DNA from: Cycas panzhihuaensis
Taxonomy: Eukaryota; Cycadophyta
Length of the DNA stretch: 64,000 nt
Direction of reading: 5' to 3'
Assembly: GCA_023213395.1 (NCBI GenBank)
Contig: CM041465.1
Span: 28,713,741 to 28,777,740 of the forward strand
This document shows, piece after piece, positions 1-12,300 of the stretch; within the stretch, counting starts at the first letter, position 1; the number at the start of each line of letters is the position of its first letter. Under the pieces are notes generated by a model, which saw nothing but the letters and a program-made list of their open reading frames with translations, was not told where the DNA came from and did no database searches. Both the position numbers and the translations under genes were made by a program.

Positions 1-930
1 CATTCTTTAGCAAAATCATCTTCTTACACTAGCATGACTGCTAATGACTCTTCCACAGAAGAGGTATATAGAATGAAAGGCTTATTAAACCTAGGTGGAG
101 TAAGCACATGTGTTGAGATTAATGCTTACATTAATATATTAAAGGACTCTTGAAATTGAGGAGTCCATTATAGTTTAACATATTTATTTAAAAGATTAGT
201 GAGAGACTTAACATCTAAGGTAAAATTAGCAACAAAGTATCATAAAAAACTAAGCCTACCTAAGAAAGATTTGATATATTTTTAGGTTTTGGGGGGAGGC
301 ATCTTAACAATTACTTTCACTTTATCGATATCTACTGTTATTCCATCATGGGAGATGATATTACCTGACATCCTTCCTAAAATTACTACAAAAATGCATT
401 TGGATAAGTTTAAACATAAGAGATATTTTCTACATCTTTTAAAAATCTTTCTTAAATCATTCACATGATCTTGTCATTTATGAGAGAGGGCAAGGACATC
501 ATCTAAATATATAGTAATAATATTTAAAACTAGATTATGAAATATAAAGATCATTGCTCTTTGGTAAGTAGCCTAAACATTCTTTAATCTAAAAAGCATG
601 ACTTTATAAATGAAGTTGCCTTAAGGAGTAGTCAAAGCAATTTTATGATAATCTCTTCATGTAATAGAGATTTTATTACATCTGGAGAAACCATCCATAA
701 GAGACATAATTATGAAACTAGTCATTTGATTCTAAATTTGATTAAGAAAGGGAAGAGGAAAATTGTCTTTAAGATAGATAGCATTAATATCCCAAAAGTT
801 AATACAGATTTAAATCAAGACATTCTTTTTGGAAATTAGGACTATATTGGAAACCCTTTAAGAGTAATTAATGCTCTTAATGAATCCATCTTTTAACACT
901 TTTTTGACTTTTTATTTAATAGCAGTAGAA
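1..930 (-). pseudogene. gypsy RT and RNase H, degenerate (G1)
   Basis: The minus strand encodes RNA-dependent DNA polymerase of a gypsy element. The catalytic YLDD box (YLDDVLALSH) lies near 485-515 and is intact. Downstream, 282-464 carries the conserved thumb-proximal stretch with LNLSKCIF and MPPPKT. The RNase H connection follows toward position 1, where the window cuts it. Frameshifts and stops separate the blocks, so no functional enzyme is made. It aligns with the RT copies at 47518-48270 and 52147-52900. Confidence 0.85.
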
Positions 931-2390
931 AGACATGGATGAGTAGGTCTTTATTTTTAGCATTTAGTTTTAATTCTAAGAATAATAGTGATATTATATT
1001 CAATAATATGGGAATCAAGACCCTATATATCATTGTAATCTCAGGTAAAAATTGAATGAAATTCATGGAAGATATCTTTAAACTAAGAGATCTCTTCAAC
1101 AAAATAATTATCTCTAAGCTAAATAATTTTAGGAGTATCTACTAATTCTAAGTTGATGTCTATAGTTTCTTCCATGAATATAACATTACCCTTTTTGAAA
1201 TATAGAGAGGCAGGTTCTATAAGAGAAACTATCTTCTAAAATTAGAAATGGATAATTAATGGTGAATTAGGTTGTATCATCTTTGAGAAACCCAACTTAT
1301 GATGATAAGAGGGAAGATTAGGGATTGATCCTACTAGATGCTCAAGGATTACCTCATTATTTTTAAAATAATCTAAATGAAAGAGGTTAATGAGGAGAAG
1401 ATTTTTTAGTAAGTTAATAGATAAATAAAATAACTTAAATGGTAGGGGATCATCAAACAAAGAGTTTGGATGAGTAGGTACAAACTCAATGATTGAAGGG
1501 ACTTGGGAAAAAGGAATAACTCTATCAATAAATTCCCAAGTTGAAATAAAAGTATACTTAAACTCATAATATTAAAAGAAATGGATTTGATTAAATAAAG
1601 GCACAAAAATAAGGGATCATAGAGGATCATCAATAGGGTAGCAAGAAGGAAAGGAAATGGTAGAAACCAGATTCACTTTTGGAACTCTATTGAGTATATT
1701 TTGATTCCTTTAAGACATAACATGTAAGGGAACAACCTCATTATTTAATTCTAAATTAGGATGCCTATGCAATAATATTTTCTTCTCATGTCTATTTAAC
1801 CACATAGTGAGAAGAGAAGACCAAGATAAAAGAGTTATGCTAGAAGTAGGCACTTCATATAAAGAGAAAACTATATGATTCATTGAAGTAATAGACATAT
1901 CAGAAGGAACCAAAGTATTGATCATTGAAGGCAAGTATAAAACCTATGAAAAATGACTCTAAGTAGAAAGTGGAGCATTTGAATTAGTTATTTCACTTAT
2001 AATTATATCCTCACAGGATATAGAAGAGTGTGATGTCATTTATTGATAAGAAGAAGGAGGGGAAACCAAAGATTGATAGGTAGGACTAAAGAGATAAGAA
2101 GAAGAGAAAGAACATAGTTTAATAGAAACAACTTCAACCAAATCAATACCTTTATTTCTCCCTAAAGAGGAGGAGTTTTAATGGAAAAATACTACCTTAA
2201 GCCTAGAGATTAGAATAAATATTTTCAAGAATTAGATGACTCACTAGGTTCAGAGAAAGCCTCAATAAGGGAGACTAACTATTTAACATGTTTCAACCTA
2301 TATTTAACAATCTTTAATTTGCCCTCATGTATGAACCAAAGTTCACTAAAAAGGGAAGAGTAGATGGTAGCCATTTTAGTAATCCATGGT
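931..2390 (-). pseudogene. PR-RT linker region of Tat-like polyprotein (G1)
   Basis: This long, weakly conserved stretch lies between protease and RT. It is recognisable by the motif DYFKNNEVILEHLVGS (within 1242-1460), which recurs at 53133-53414 and, as DYFEDNEALLEHLAGS, in element H at about 38931-38978. No enzyme domain is visible; such linkers are common in Tat-lineage polyproteins. The reading frame is broken several times. Confidence 0.6.
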
Positions 2391-2890
2391 TTACCCAAAA
2401 GGATATTATAATATAGGTCAAGATTAATAATGGTAAATTCAATATAAATAGTTTTTTCTTCAAAAGTTAAAGGAAGAGTGATTTGACCTAGGGAAACCTT
2501 TAGTTCTTATCATATCCTTGACAAATCCACTCACAAGGGTCAAAGTCTAAAATCTCCAAATCCTCAATAAGACAAGGAGGGATTACACTAATAGATAATC
2601 CCTTATCAATGATGACCCATTTAATATTGAGGTCATCTTTAATAATTTTAATATAGAATGTGGTATATCATTTAGAGCATGAGTAGTGTGAGTAGGTAAC
2701 ATGGATAAATAAAAAGAAAGTATGGAATTAGATGAACCAATGATGGTAGGAACTTCTAATGCATCAAATAGGAGCTGAAGTTACTCAGGGTAATACTTTA
2801 GCACATCATAATCAAGATACCGATGAGAATAGTCTTTAACTCATTGACTAAGAAAAATAACCCATCCTTTAAACTGGAAGAAATGGATCA
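2391..2890 (-). pseudogene. retropepsin-like protease, degenerate (G1)
   Basis: The minus strand near 2560-2630 reads VIIDKGLSISVIP, matching the aspartic protease signature of Tat elements, where an Asp-x-Gly-Ser turn precedes a conserved N/S-V-x-P strand. Here the turn is DKG. The equivalent in the right-hand copy (54294-54617) is VIIDEGSCINVIP. Polyprotein processing would be its role; the frame is broken on both sides. Confidence 0.65.
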
Positions 2891-3604
2891 AAACTTGATG
2901 GGATGGTAGGGAACAAGAGGTAAAGAGTAAGGGGTTTTGGATGTCAAATCATCAAGGTGATTTGGATAAACCTGCACTCTTTGTAATCTCAACCCTATTT
3001 ATAGTTCTCTTGGTCTTACCACCTTTAGGAGATAGGTGAGATTGACTATTAGCACTTTGTTAAAGGATTAGAAGGAGTAATCCTCTTCTTAGATAAATCA
3101 AAACTAGAAGGTTCACCTTATCATCTTGAATTTATTTAGCCTTACATTTATTGTCTTTATTTTCCTTATCTTTATGTTAAGGTAGATGGTCTTTATGAAC
3201 CATTTGATCTTGAGAAGTTTTAGAGGTCCAATTTGTTTGAGTATTTGTATTTTGAGTTATGGCTTGAAGTATGTGTCATTGGCTTCTATTGTGGGTGTTA
3301 GTTTGGTGGTAAGGACACCATTTTGTCTTCCTAAAAAGAGGAGAATATGTAAGTGGAACTTGTTTCTTTGTCCCTTCAGTAAGATGAATAACCTTTGTTT
3401 CTTGACTAGGCTAATTTTCTATAGGACTATTAACATATAATTTAATGTTGATTACAGACTCTAATGATGTAATAAAATAAATTAGATGATCATAGGTTGG
3501 CTCAGATTTAGAAGTCTTGGACATTTGGATGGTCTCTTTAAAAGGGATATATTTTCTAACCCTTTTAATACCCACTTATATTTCAAAAGTTTCTAAGGCT
3601 AAAA
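2891..3604 (-). pseudogene. gag C-terminal part (G1)
   Basis: Minus-strand remnant of the capsid/nucleocapsid polyprotein. A zinc-ligand-like block, KWCPYHQTNTHNR, is encoded around 3290-3340 and parallels KKWCSIHGECF in element H. A basic Lys-rich stretch follows toward lower coordinates. The upstream capsid core is cut at 3604 by the LTR of copia element A, at the position equivalent to about 55450 in the right-hand copy. Confidence 0.65.
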
Positions 3605-3965
3605 TGTTAGCATTGAGGAGCAGAGTGGGAGGATCGCAAGTCACACTACATCATCACAAGGTAAGTAATTTCCATATATTGAATAGCAATATTAAAAAAT
3701 ACCAAGGAGGCATTCCCCACTATTATATATTTTTAGGAAGGTGGCAAGCACCTCTACCCAACATCTAATTAAAAAGTCAGATAAATAATAAAATAATAAT
3801 GCATTAATAAGGTAGCATACCTTAGGGTGGCTATCGTAGTTTCATGTCAACTCTAGGTGGTTGCATGATGACTTTCAGAGGCTTGAGGTGCTTTTAGAGG
3901 CCCAAGATGCCTTTTAGAGGCCCAAGGTAGGTGCATATATTTTCATATTGGGCATTGTCCCAACA
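3605..3965 (-). repeat. 3' LTR of copia element A
   Basis: It begins TGTTAG and ends CCCAACA, giving the expected TGTT...AACA inverted ends. On its right, read on the minus strand, lies a polypurine tract (TGGGGGAGAA) immediately before the LTR, as expected for a 3' LTR. The right edge is well supported. The left edge is set where homology to the other Tat gag copies stops. The partner LTR is lost, so length (361 bp) cannot be confirmed. Confidence 0.7.
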
Positions 3966-4050
3966 TTCTCCCCCATAATGGCCAATGTGTAAAACTCCCA
4001 ACTTGTCTCTAAACCTATGAAATTTAATCTTTTCCAAAGCTTTTGTGAAG
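3966..4050 (-). pseudogene. copia A pol C-terminus (DIFTKAL tail)
   Basis: The minus strand reads FTKALEKIKFHRFRDKLGV, the conserved end of copia RNase H, followed by the polypurine tract. The preceding codons (VDI) are at 8187-8195 on the other side of element S, showing that S inserted in this motif. Confidence 0.85.
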
Positions 4051-4271
4051 TTTTAAAATATTAATGCATATTTATTTTGTACCACATACAAGTGGGTCCC
4101 TCTCTCACCATCATGGAATTTATTATAAATACACAACACAGTGTATCATGTGTAATTAGGTTATAATGATGTTTTGTTAATATAATAGAGGTATCTTAAG
4201 GGTATCGTTTGATCCTAGAGGAGGTGTTTATTTCTGTTTGTGAATATCTTATTATAGGCTTGATTTTAACA
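4051..4271 (+). repeat. 5' LTR of S
   Basis: It ends GATTTTAACA, identical to the end of the 3' LTR. The first bases are TTTTAAAATA against TGTTAAAATA in the 3' copy, so the terminal TG has mutated. By eye the two copies differ at roughly one base in eight, with mostly transitions and a few small indels. Confidence 0.85.
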
Positions 4272-4283
4272 TGGTATCAGAGC
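4272..4283 (+). other. PBS of S (initiator tRNA-Met)
   Basis: TGGTATCAGAGC lies immediately after the 5' LTR. This is the standard plant copia primer site complementary to the 3' end of initiator methionine tRNA. Confidence 0.9.
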
Positions 4284-6850
4284 AATACAAGTCCCAAGTT
4301 TGAAGAGCTTCCTTCATTACAATATCATTGTATTTAGAAAAGCAGTGCCCTTTTAAAGTCTAATCTGAGGAGGCACTATTGTATTGTTATTTAAGGAGCG
4401 ATATCTTCAGTTTGATTAAAACCCTTATTAGAGCTTCTGACATTGTTCATCTTCACCATTATCTTTGTTCTATACTTCCATTCTTCTTCACTTCTGCCCA
4501 AAGAAAGGTATTTTTTTTGTTAATATCTTTTATATTACTGCTCTATACTTGTTCATTGAAATACCCTCTAAGATGTCTATTATCATCGCTAAGTTATGTT
4601 ACTTTCTATCTTGGTGCTAGATTTAAATATTCATTTGATCATTGTTCTGTGTATTATTTACATTTTCTATGCTAGATTTAAATATTCATTTGATCATTGT
4701 TGCATGTGCTATTTATGTTTTTTCTACTAGCCATCCTTTTGATTTCACCTTCAATTATTTGTGTTCACTATTGGCCTTCTATCTTCAACTCTTCATCTAC
4801 ATGATAAATTTATAAACTCTGCTCTCTACTCGCCTTTTGCTCACTTGATTCATCTTCTCCATTAAGCATTCTAATTTGACTTCTCTGTTCAGTCACACCT
4901 ATAGTTGTCATAATAAATTTATTTGTTCAACCAGCATTTTATATAACACACTGTAAAGTCATATGTGGATTAACGATCAATCTGCATGATGTATATATTG
5001 TGTGCTACTTTTGATATATTTCTTTACCCACATGTAGATAATATATTTGTGCCAGGTGAATTGATTAATAGTGTAGTCATTGAGATTTTCATTGAATTCA
5101 ATTCACTCCCATAGTATATATATTCAGTCATCCATTTTAAGGCCTACATGGATGATATGTTCCTTTGTATCACCTACATATGATATATACTACAGTCTGT
5201 GTGATTTTAATTGCATCTATAGCCAGTGATTTGCCCTAAGTCAGTGCATATACATGTGTGATATATTTGCCAAATAGAGTCAATGATTTATTTAAGGTTT
5301 TAGCATATATTTACCACCATTATATTCACTTTTAAACTCGCATAACATCAATCGATTTTAATTGATTTGAGATTTTATTAAAATCACTTTTTGGAGTTCA
5401 CCTTGATATTTATAAGGTTGTGTTGATTCATTTTAATGAAGTCATCAGTCGCCAATTTGATTATATTACCCTTGTGAATCATTGTTGGCTTAAGTATTTG
5501 ATGTAGTCACTTTCCATAATTTAATACTCCTTGAGATGCATTTACCATTTATATAGTGGAAGCTCTTTATTATAAAGGCTAAAATATCACTATTACTTTA
5601 TTTAAGTGGGCAAGCATATATATTCAATGGTGATATGTCGTATACATAAGGCATTATGTAAATGTCTAAGTGATGAGGCAATGATAATGAGGTGATATGA
5701 GTGTTTATTTAATTAATTGAAGATGAAATAGTGACTTTTGACATTGGCATGGTAATTTACTACATGAGATATGAGATGACTATATGTTTGTGACCCATTG
5801 TTGGTGATGTAATGATGATATGCCTCCTAGCTTACATTTGCATGAAATAGTATGTTGAACAAGGTAACTATTTGGTGACATAAGGCAGAGACATAACCTC
5901 TTGTATACATTTTGCATTAGTGGCAAGATGAATGACATAAGATGAAGTTTGAGGCTTTACCTTGTTCTCTTACATGCAATTATATGAATTGTATGTTCTC
6001 TAGCATGTAATCTATATGGAAGAATAATTTGGGTAATGGTGCAATATGAGATGTTTATTTGAGGCTATCATGCATATCGGAGAGTACTTTTGTGATGTGA
6101 GACGATATTAAGTCATGTTGAAGTGAATGTATTTGGCACTCTATTAGTGATTTGTGGTGCATGATGGTGATTGTTTAATGATAATTTGAGTTCTTTCTTA
6201 CATATATTTGTATAAGAGAGATATTGTAATATAATATGGTGATGAAGTGATAATGCATGTGACATATAGCAATTAAGTACTCTATGGAATGCGATTTATA
6301 TGAAGGGGCTTTATGGGCTTGATAAGGTAAACTTGAGGGAAAGGAAAATGGTGAATTGAGGTAATGAGGTGCTTGTTACATGTGAGGTTACTTGCATGTT
6401 TTAAGGATGTGATTATGTACAGTTGATGATGTGTTCTAGTTGATTGAATGGGCAAAGAAGTATGAGTTTTGTTGAAGATACCTAATTTACAGGAAAGTAA
6501 ACCTTGTTGAGCAGTGTAGATCATTACATATTTTATAAGGGTACGGTTTATTCATTAGTAATGTTGTGGCATAAGTTGTGTTTTGAGTAATTAAGTGAAA
6601 TGTGTGTCTTGGTAGTTTAATAATGACATGTAGCATGTATGATCATTATGAGATCTATGAGGCATTGATTTGATGGTGAAGGAAGTGTTTCAAATACTCA
6701 TTAATTGTTTGGCAATATGGATAAGGTGATGATGTGATGATGAAGTCAGTGATATGAGGGACATGAGACATTATAAAGTTTGATGAGATTGATTAATGGG
6801 TGAGTTAGTTAATTGAAAAAGAGACATTATTCAAAGGTACATTTATAATC
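4284..6850 (+). other. Non-coding leader of S
   Basis: No reading frame with a recognisable product was found on either strand. It is very AT-rich. A direct duplication lies at 4615-4724 (see separate entry). Such a long leader is atypical for copia elements and fits a non-autonomous element. Confidence 0.5.
4615..4724 (+). repeat. 55-bp tandem duplication in S leader
   Basis: Two head-to-tail copies start at 4615 and 4670. The first 32 bases of each (beginning TGCTAGATTTAAATATTC) are identical; the rest has diverged. Confidence 0.8.
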
Positions 6851-7222
6851 ATGGACGATAATGATGTGGTTATATATATTCCTAAAACAAATGAATATCA
6901 CTTAAGGGATTTGTTTCTCCTGATACCTAAGTGTAATGGAGAATACTTTTTTTGGATAATTAAAATTAGATGTTTTTTCATAGCTAGAGGTTTATGGAAG
7001 CTTGTTACTGATGGATATGATATCCCTAAGGATGAAGAAGAAAAGGAAATGCTTGAGAAGAAAGACAGAATGATATTCATTATAATTCTTGCTACATTAA
7101 ACAAAGTTGATCTTCCTTCCGCATACTATTTTTCTATTCCTAAGGTTCAATGTGCAAGTACTACTAAGGAAGCATGGGATTTTTTAAGGGATGTATTTGA
7201 ACAAACACCTGAAGAGATATAA
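6851..7222 (+). pseudogene. copia-type gag domain of S
   Basis: The 123-codon frame from ATG 6851 resembles the plant copia gag (UBN2/DUF4219 type): a W-x-I-K-x-R-x-F core (WIIKIRCFFIARGLW, residues 35-49) followed by LVTDGY, a Lys/Glu helix and KEAWDFLRDVFE (about residues 106-117). It ends in consecutive stops TAA TGA at 7220-7225, and the same frame continues beyond them as an acidic ORF. It probably encoded a capsid protein to package its own RNA. It is short relative to full copia gag, and no zinc knuckle is visible. Confidence 0.75.
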
Positions 7223-7225
7223 TGA

Positions 7226-7951
7226 ATGATTGAAAATGCAATTAAGGTCAATGATGGTTATAATATAGGTATAATGAATGAAGAAAATATTATCAACATT
7301 GATGAAACAGTATGTCAAGATGAAGAATGCTTGAATATTGATGAAATAACTATTGAACATATGACTGAATGCATTGATGAGACTACAACTACTGATGTTG
7401 AAAGTGATGAATCGATAAAGGTTTATATAGATGACACCATAATTTCAAGAGAAATTGAATATAAATTTGATGGTCCTATAAAAGATGAGTCTAGGATTGA
7501 TTCAAGTCTGAATGATATTCCTTCTTTGAGTATTGATTCAAGTTCAAAGAGTATGCAAGTTGATCAAAATTCTGCTCCAAAGGTTGAAGAATTCACTATT
7601 ATACATGGTGAACAAGAACTTATATAGGATAGTGATGACAAGCAAGTTGTGTTTGAAGATGGTTATTTATAGGAACTTCATCAAAATCATACTAGACCAG
7701 CCACAATGAAGAATTAGGATTTTCACTTGTTAGAGCTACTGTAACAATTTCATCACTATAGGGTTGAAGATGGAAATAAAGCTAAGGACATCATCTTACA
7801 AAGGCATTAGTATAGAATTAAAAAAGAAAATCAAGATGAAGGCATCATTCTACATCAAAGACATCACTACAAGATTGAAGACAAGGATCAAGTTGAATAC
7901 ATCATCTTCAAAACATTTTCAAGGATAAAGCATTGTAAATATAAATGACCT
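7226..7951 (+). pseudogene. Acidic extension with threefold repeat, unknown function (S)
   Basis: In the same frame as the gag domain, 7226-7627 encodes about 133 residues rich in Asp, Glu, Ser, Thr and Ile. After TAG 7625-7627 the frame stays readable through several TAG/TAA codons (consistent with former CAG/CAA) to about 7951. The distal part shows three related units: HHYRVEDGNKAKDIILQR, HQYRIKKENQDEGIILHQR and HHYKIEDKDQVEYIIFK. I do not recognise the family. It lies where nucleocapsid and protease would be in an autonomous element. Confidence 0.55.
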
Positions 7952-7961
7952 AAATGTGCAT

Positions 7962-7971
7962 TAAGGGGGAG
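7962..7971 (+). other. Polypurine tract of S
   Basis: TAAGGGGGAG directly abuts the 3' LTR start and would prime plus-strand DNA synthesis. Confidence 0.8.
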
Positions 7972-8186
7972 TGTTAAAATATTAATGTACATTTGTTTTA
8001 TCCCACATGCAAGTGGGTCCTTCTCTCACCATCATGACATTTATTATAAATAACAATATAGTGTATCATATTAGGTTGTAATAATGTTTTGTTAATATAA
8101 TGGAGGTACCTAAAGGGTATCATTCGATCCTAGAGGAGGTGTTTATTTTTGTTTGCGAACATCTTATTGTAGGTTTGATTTTAACA
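7972..8186 (+). repeat. 3' LTR of S
   Basis: It runs from TGTTAAAATA to GATTTTAACA and is collinear with 4051-4271. It is followed at once by the copia A codons (minus-strand GTCGACATC). Confidence 0.88.
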
Positions 8187-8693
8187 GATGTCGACTATTT
8201 AATCTTCTATATTATAATGTCAATTCTATTTTACCTACTTCTACTAGCTCTTGAATGGAATGGTGTTATGTCTTGATATGCTTTATTCTTCAATGAAATA
8301 CTTAATTCTTTATCGTTTATATTATGCTATAATTATTACCCCAAATTCTTGTTGACCCTTTTTATTCTAATTGAAAATCCTATAATAGTCTCCTTAACCA
8401 AATAGTTTTATATACCCCTGAAAACTACTACTTTGTATTTAGCTTCTACTATAGTTAAAGATACTATATTCTACTTTTTGGTGCTCTAGGATATAGCTAA
8501 TGAACCCATACTAAAATTATAACCAGAAGTTGATTTCCTATCATCAATATCACTTGCCTAGTCTAAATCTGTATGCCCAAGTAATCTAAAATTTAGAGAA
8601 TATTTATAGAACAAACTCACATTTTGATATGCCTTTTAAATATCATAAAATTCTCTTAGTTGCTTAGTAGTGAGATGTCTTGGGCTCTTGTAT
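8187..8693 (-). pseudogene. copia A RNase H
   Basis: The minus strand encodes a copia RNase H with DIDDRKSTSGYNF, GSLAISWSSKKQ and an EAKY block where functional enzymes have EAEY. The left edge is interrupted by S within DIFTKAL; the right edge is interrupted by B. With B removed, the RT codons VNTILGF join QEPKTSHY and KRIL in one frame. Stops (for example between SHY and ATKRIL) show it is dead. Confidence 0.85.
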
Positions 8694-8698
8694 AAATC
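8694..8698. repeat. Target-site duplication of B (left)
   Basis: AAATC, identical to 14010-14014. Confidence 0.92.
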
Positions 8699-9339
8699 TG
8701 TTGAGAATACAAAGTCTCAACCCTTTAACCGCCACCAAGATTTATTGCATTCTTGTAACTAGTTACATAAATTGAAACTTAAAATTACATGCAAGTTCTA
8801 AAATAAGAGATTATATAATAACATGAAAATGAAAGCCAAACATCACATATGCACCTAATATAACATGGTAAAACCCTAGCAATATGCTAGGGAAACATTC
8901 ACACAGGAAAGATATCGATCTTTATTGCTATAGAATGGAGAAACAGTACATCTCAATAACAGAGTGCTCTCAAGAACAACAACCAACCACCGCCCTCATC
9001 ACAGTACATTACATTACGACATAATAAGAAAAATCCCTAAATCAGACTACATGAGAGGGACATCTAAGGCATAAATCTCAACCATAGAATCTAGGGTATT
9101 TGTATCGAACGACCCTGATTCTCTTTACATTTTAATATGGTTTACAAGGCTAATTTTTTGGGTCAGGGGCTATTGCCCCTAAACCCCTATTAGCAGGGGA
9201 CATTCCACTCCCCTCGCACCCCTGGCCAAGGGGGGCTCTCGCTCCCCTTGGAACCCCTTGAGAAAGATTAGAGGGGGAAACTGCACCGAAAACATGCCAA
9301 AAGTTTAGCCCCAAAATGTTGTTGTCACAATAACCAACA
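8699..9339 (-). repeat. 3' LTR of B
   Basis: The plus-strand reading starts TGTTGAGAATAC and ends ATAACCAACA; it is collinear with 13371-14009. It contains a C/G-rich stretch at about 9170-9260 that is strikingly unlike the AT-rich surroundings. Confidence 0.92.
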
Positions 9340-9351
9340 ATCTCCACCTTG
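9340..9351 (-). other. Polypurine tract of B
   Basis: The minus strand reads AAGGTGGAGAT directly before the 3' LTR. Confidence 0.75.
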
Positions 9352-9395
9352 ACAACAATTACCCAATACCTTTCCTAGACCCTTCATTGTCTTTT

Positions 9396-12300
9396 CTACA
9401 AGCCAAGAGAAGTCAAACACCATTTGAACTTCTCTAATGGTACTAGTTTTGTGAATATATTAGCACAATTTTGATTGGTATGAATCTTCTCAAGTGCCAC
9501 TCCACCTTCTTTCATAGCCTATCTAACAAAATGGTACTTAAGAGCAATATGCTTTGTTCTACTGTGATAAGCTGGATTCTTGTCTAAGTAAATGGCACTT
9601 TGACTGTCATAAAATACCTTTACATTTTCCTATCTCCTTCCAAGCTCAACCAATAGACACTGTAACCAGATTGCTTCTTTACAAGTATGTGCTACAATAA
9701 CATATTTAACTTTTATAGTTGATAATGTAATTATGCTCTACAATTTGGACATCTAACTAACTCGACCATTTGTAAGAGTAAAAACATAACCTAAAGTAGA
9801 CCTTCTTTTGTCTAAATCTCCTGCAAAGTCTAAATCAATATATCCACAAACCTGATTACCTATACCTCTAAAGGTGATGCAGTAGTTGCTCATGCCTCTC
9901 AAATACCGAAGCACCCATTTCACTACAGCCCAATGTTCCTTTTCTGGATTTGCCATAAACCTACTAACTACACTGACTACATGTGAAATATCAGGTCTTA
10001 TACATACCATGGCATATATCAAACTTCCTACTGCACTGGTATAAGGAACATAAGATATATAAGCCTTTTCTTCTTCACTACTATGAGTTATATTCGAAGA
10101 AAGCTTGAAGTGGGAAGCCAATGGGATACTCATTGGTTTTACATTTGCCATACCAAACCTCGTTAGCACCTTCTCCACATATTTTTATTGTGATAACCAT
10201 AGCTTACCATTTTTTCTGTCTCTGTGTATCTTCATGCCTAAGATTTATTTTGCAGCTCCTAGATCCTTCATATCAAAAGTCCTAGCCAATTGAGCCTCTA
10301 GCTTATTGATTTCTTCCATGCTCTTGCTTGCAACTAGCATGTCATCAACATATAATACTAAGATAATGAATAAGACATTGTCCATAAATTTAAAGTAAAC
10401 ATAATGATCATACTCACTTCTTTTGAAATTTTGGCTCTCCATAAAGGCATCAAACTTCTTGTACCACTACCTGGGTGATTACTTTAGGCCATACAATAAT
10501 TTCCTGAGCCTACAAACAAGTCTTTTCCTGCCATCTTGTACAAACCCTTCTGGTTGATCCATATAGATCTCCTCATCTAAATCTCCATGTAGAAAAGTTA
10601 TTTTTACATCTAACTTCTCCAACTCTAAATCAAGAGAAGATACCAATGCTAACAGCACTCAAATTGAAACAAGTTTGACAACTGGTAAAAAGATCTTATG
10701 AAAGCCAATACCTGCTTTCTGTGCGAAACCTTTAGCCACCATTCTTGCCCTATATTTATCAACCTTTCCATCAACATTTATTTTCTTTTTGAAAACCCAC
10801 CTGCAACCAACAATCTTTCTACCATGTGGAAGTTCTACCAAGTCCCATGAATTATTTTTCTTCAAAACATTAATCTTTTCCTGCATATCCCTTTTCCACT
10901 TCTCACCATGGATATCATCTACTACTTCCTAATAACATGTGGGCTCACCATCATTATAGGCTAAAGCAATAGAAATCGAAGGGTTGTACCTGTCAGGTGG
11001 ATGACTAACTCGTGTAGATCCTCTAATTGTTGGAAGAGAAGTGTCCACATACTCCTGTGAATCTGCTAATGATTCATCTTCAGAAAGATCTTCATGCTCT
11101 TCTGATTCTATAGATGGCTGTATTTCAAACTTGACTTGTTAATATTCAACTTGTTGCTCTTATTTCATTTCAACTTCTCCACTGTCTAATTTTACAAGGG
11201 GAGATTCATCAAATATGACATCTCTGTTCATGGTGATTTTGTAGGAAGTAGGATTCCACAACTTGTATCCCTTCACACCATTCTTATCACCAGAACCAAC
11301 AAAGATATATCTCTTGGATTTTGGGTCTAACTTTGAACATTTACTTTTGTTAGTCCAGGCATAAGCATCACAACCAAAAACTTTTAAATTTGAATAATCA
11401 CATGGATGTCTAGTTTATACCTCTTCAGGAATCTTGCAATCTATTACAAGTGATGGTGACCTATTTACCAGATAGCAAGCTATTTGAATAACTTCTACCC
11501 ATAAGCCTTGCTCCACTCCTGCATTACTTAGCATGCTTCTTGATCTTTCTAAGAGTATCCTATTCATGCACTCAACAATGTCATTTTACTACAGAGTATA
11601 GCTAATGGTCTTGTGTCTTTTGATCCCAGCTTCTCTTCAATAGTTCTCAAATTCCAAAGAGTTAAACTCACCTCCATTGTTAGTTCTTAAACATTTGATT
11701 ATCTTACCAGTGTTGTTCTTAACTAGAGCCTTGAATTACTTAAACACACTAAACACTTCATATTTCCTTTTCAAAAAATAGACTCATACCTTCCTAGAGT
11801 AATCATCTATAAATATGGCAAAATACAATGATCCTCCATAAGATATTTTAGGGGTTGGTCCCCATACATCTGAATGTATGTAATCCAGAATACCTTTACT
11901 AGTGTGACTCCCTACTTTAAACTTGAGTCTATACTAGTTTCCAAAAACATAATGTTTATAGAAAGCCAAGTCTGAAAGCTGCAAGTTAGGAAGTAACTTA
12001 TGATTTATCAGCACCTTAAGTCCTCTCTCCCTCATGTGCCTAAGTCTCTGATGCCATAACTGAGCTAGATCCTCTATAGTCTTTGATGGCTGACATCTGT
12101 ACTTCCCACTAATGTAAAGATTTCCTTTCTTTAAGGCTTTCATAACAACCAAGGAACCCTTTGATACCTTTAGGACTTCTTCATAACCTATATGCTTATA
12201 ACCACCCAAATCTAGTTCACCTAAGGAAATCAGATTCCTTTTCAGATTAGGTACATGTCTAACCTTAGTTAATGTTTTCACTACCCCATTGAACATCTTA

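Larger units (their letters stand above)
1..3604 (-). mobile_element. Tat-like Ty3/gypsy element G1, internal fragment
   Basis: Read on the minus strand this holds, from high to low coordinate, the C-terminal part of gag, protease, the PR-RT linker, RT and the start of RNase H; the rest lies left of the window. Order and sequence are collinear with 51400-55450, a relative of the same family. The high end stops at 3604, where the LTR of copia element A begins. Its missing 5' side (gag start, leader) was lost, but a leader stub and PBS survive at about 23051-23110 on the far side of element A. Family assignment rests on similarity to the copy with aRNH and an antisense ORF. Confidence 0.85.
4051..8186 (+). 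mobile_element. Non-autonomous LTR element S with gag-like ORF only
   Basis: A 4.1-kb element has two LTRs of 221 and 215 bp, a PBS complementary to initiator tRNA-Met directly after the 5' LTR, and a polypurine tract directly before the 3' LTR. The interior holds a long non-coding leader and one gag-like frame; I see no RT, RNase H or INT. It therefore needs enzymes in trans, resembling LARD or TR-GAG type elements. It sits in the DIFTKAL codons of copia A. Flanks share only one G (left ...TGAAG, right GATGT...), so no intact 5-bp duplication remains. Confidence 0.8.

Noticed and set aside
4046-8191. A 5-bp target duplication for S
   Set aside because: Flanks are TGAAG and GATGT; only one shared G is needed to restore the copia A frame, so no duplication can be claimed.
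9160-9260. G/C-rich block that might be a CpG-rich promoter or CRISPR-like spacer
   Set aside because: It is part of the B LTR and present in both LTR copies; no regular repeat-spacer pattern exists anywhere in the window.
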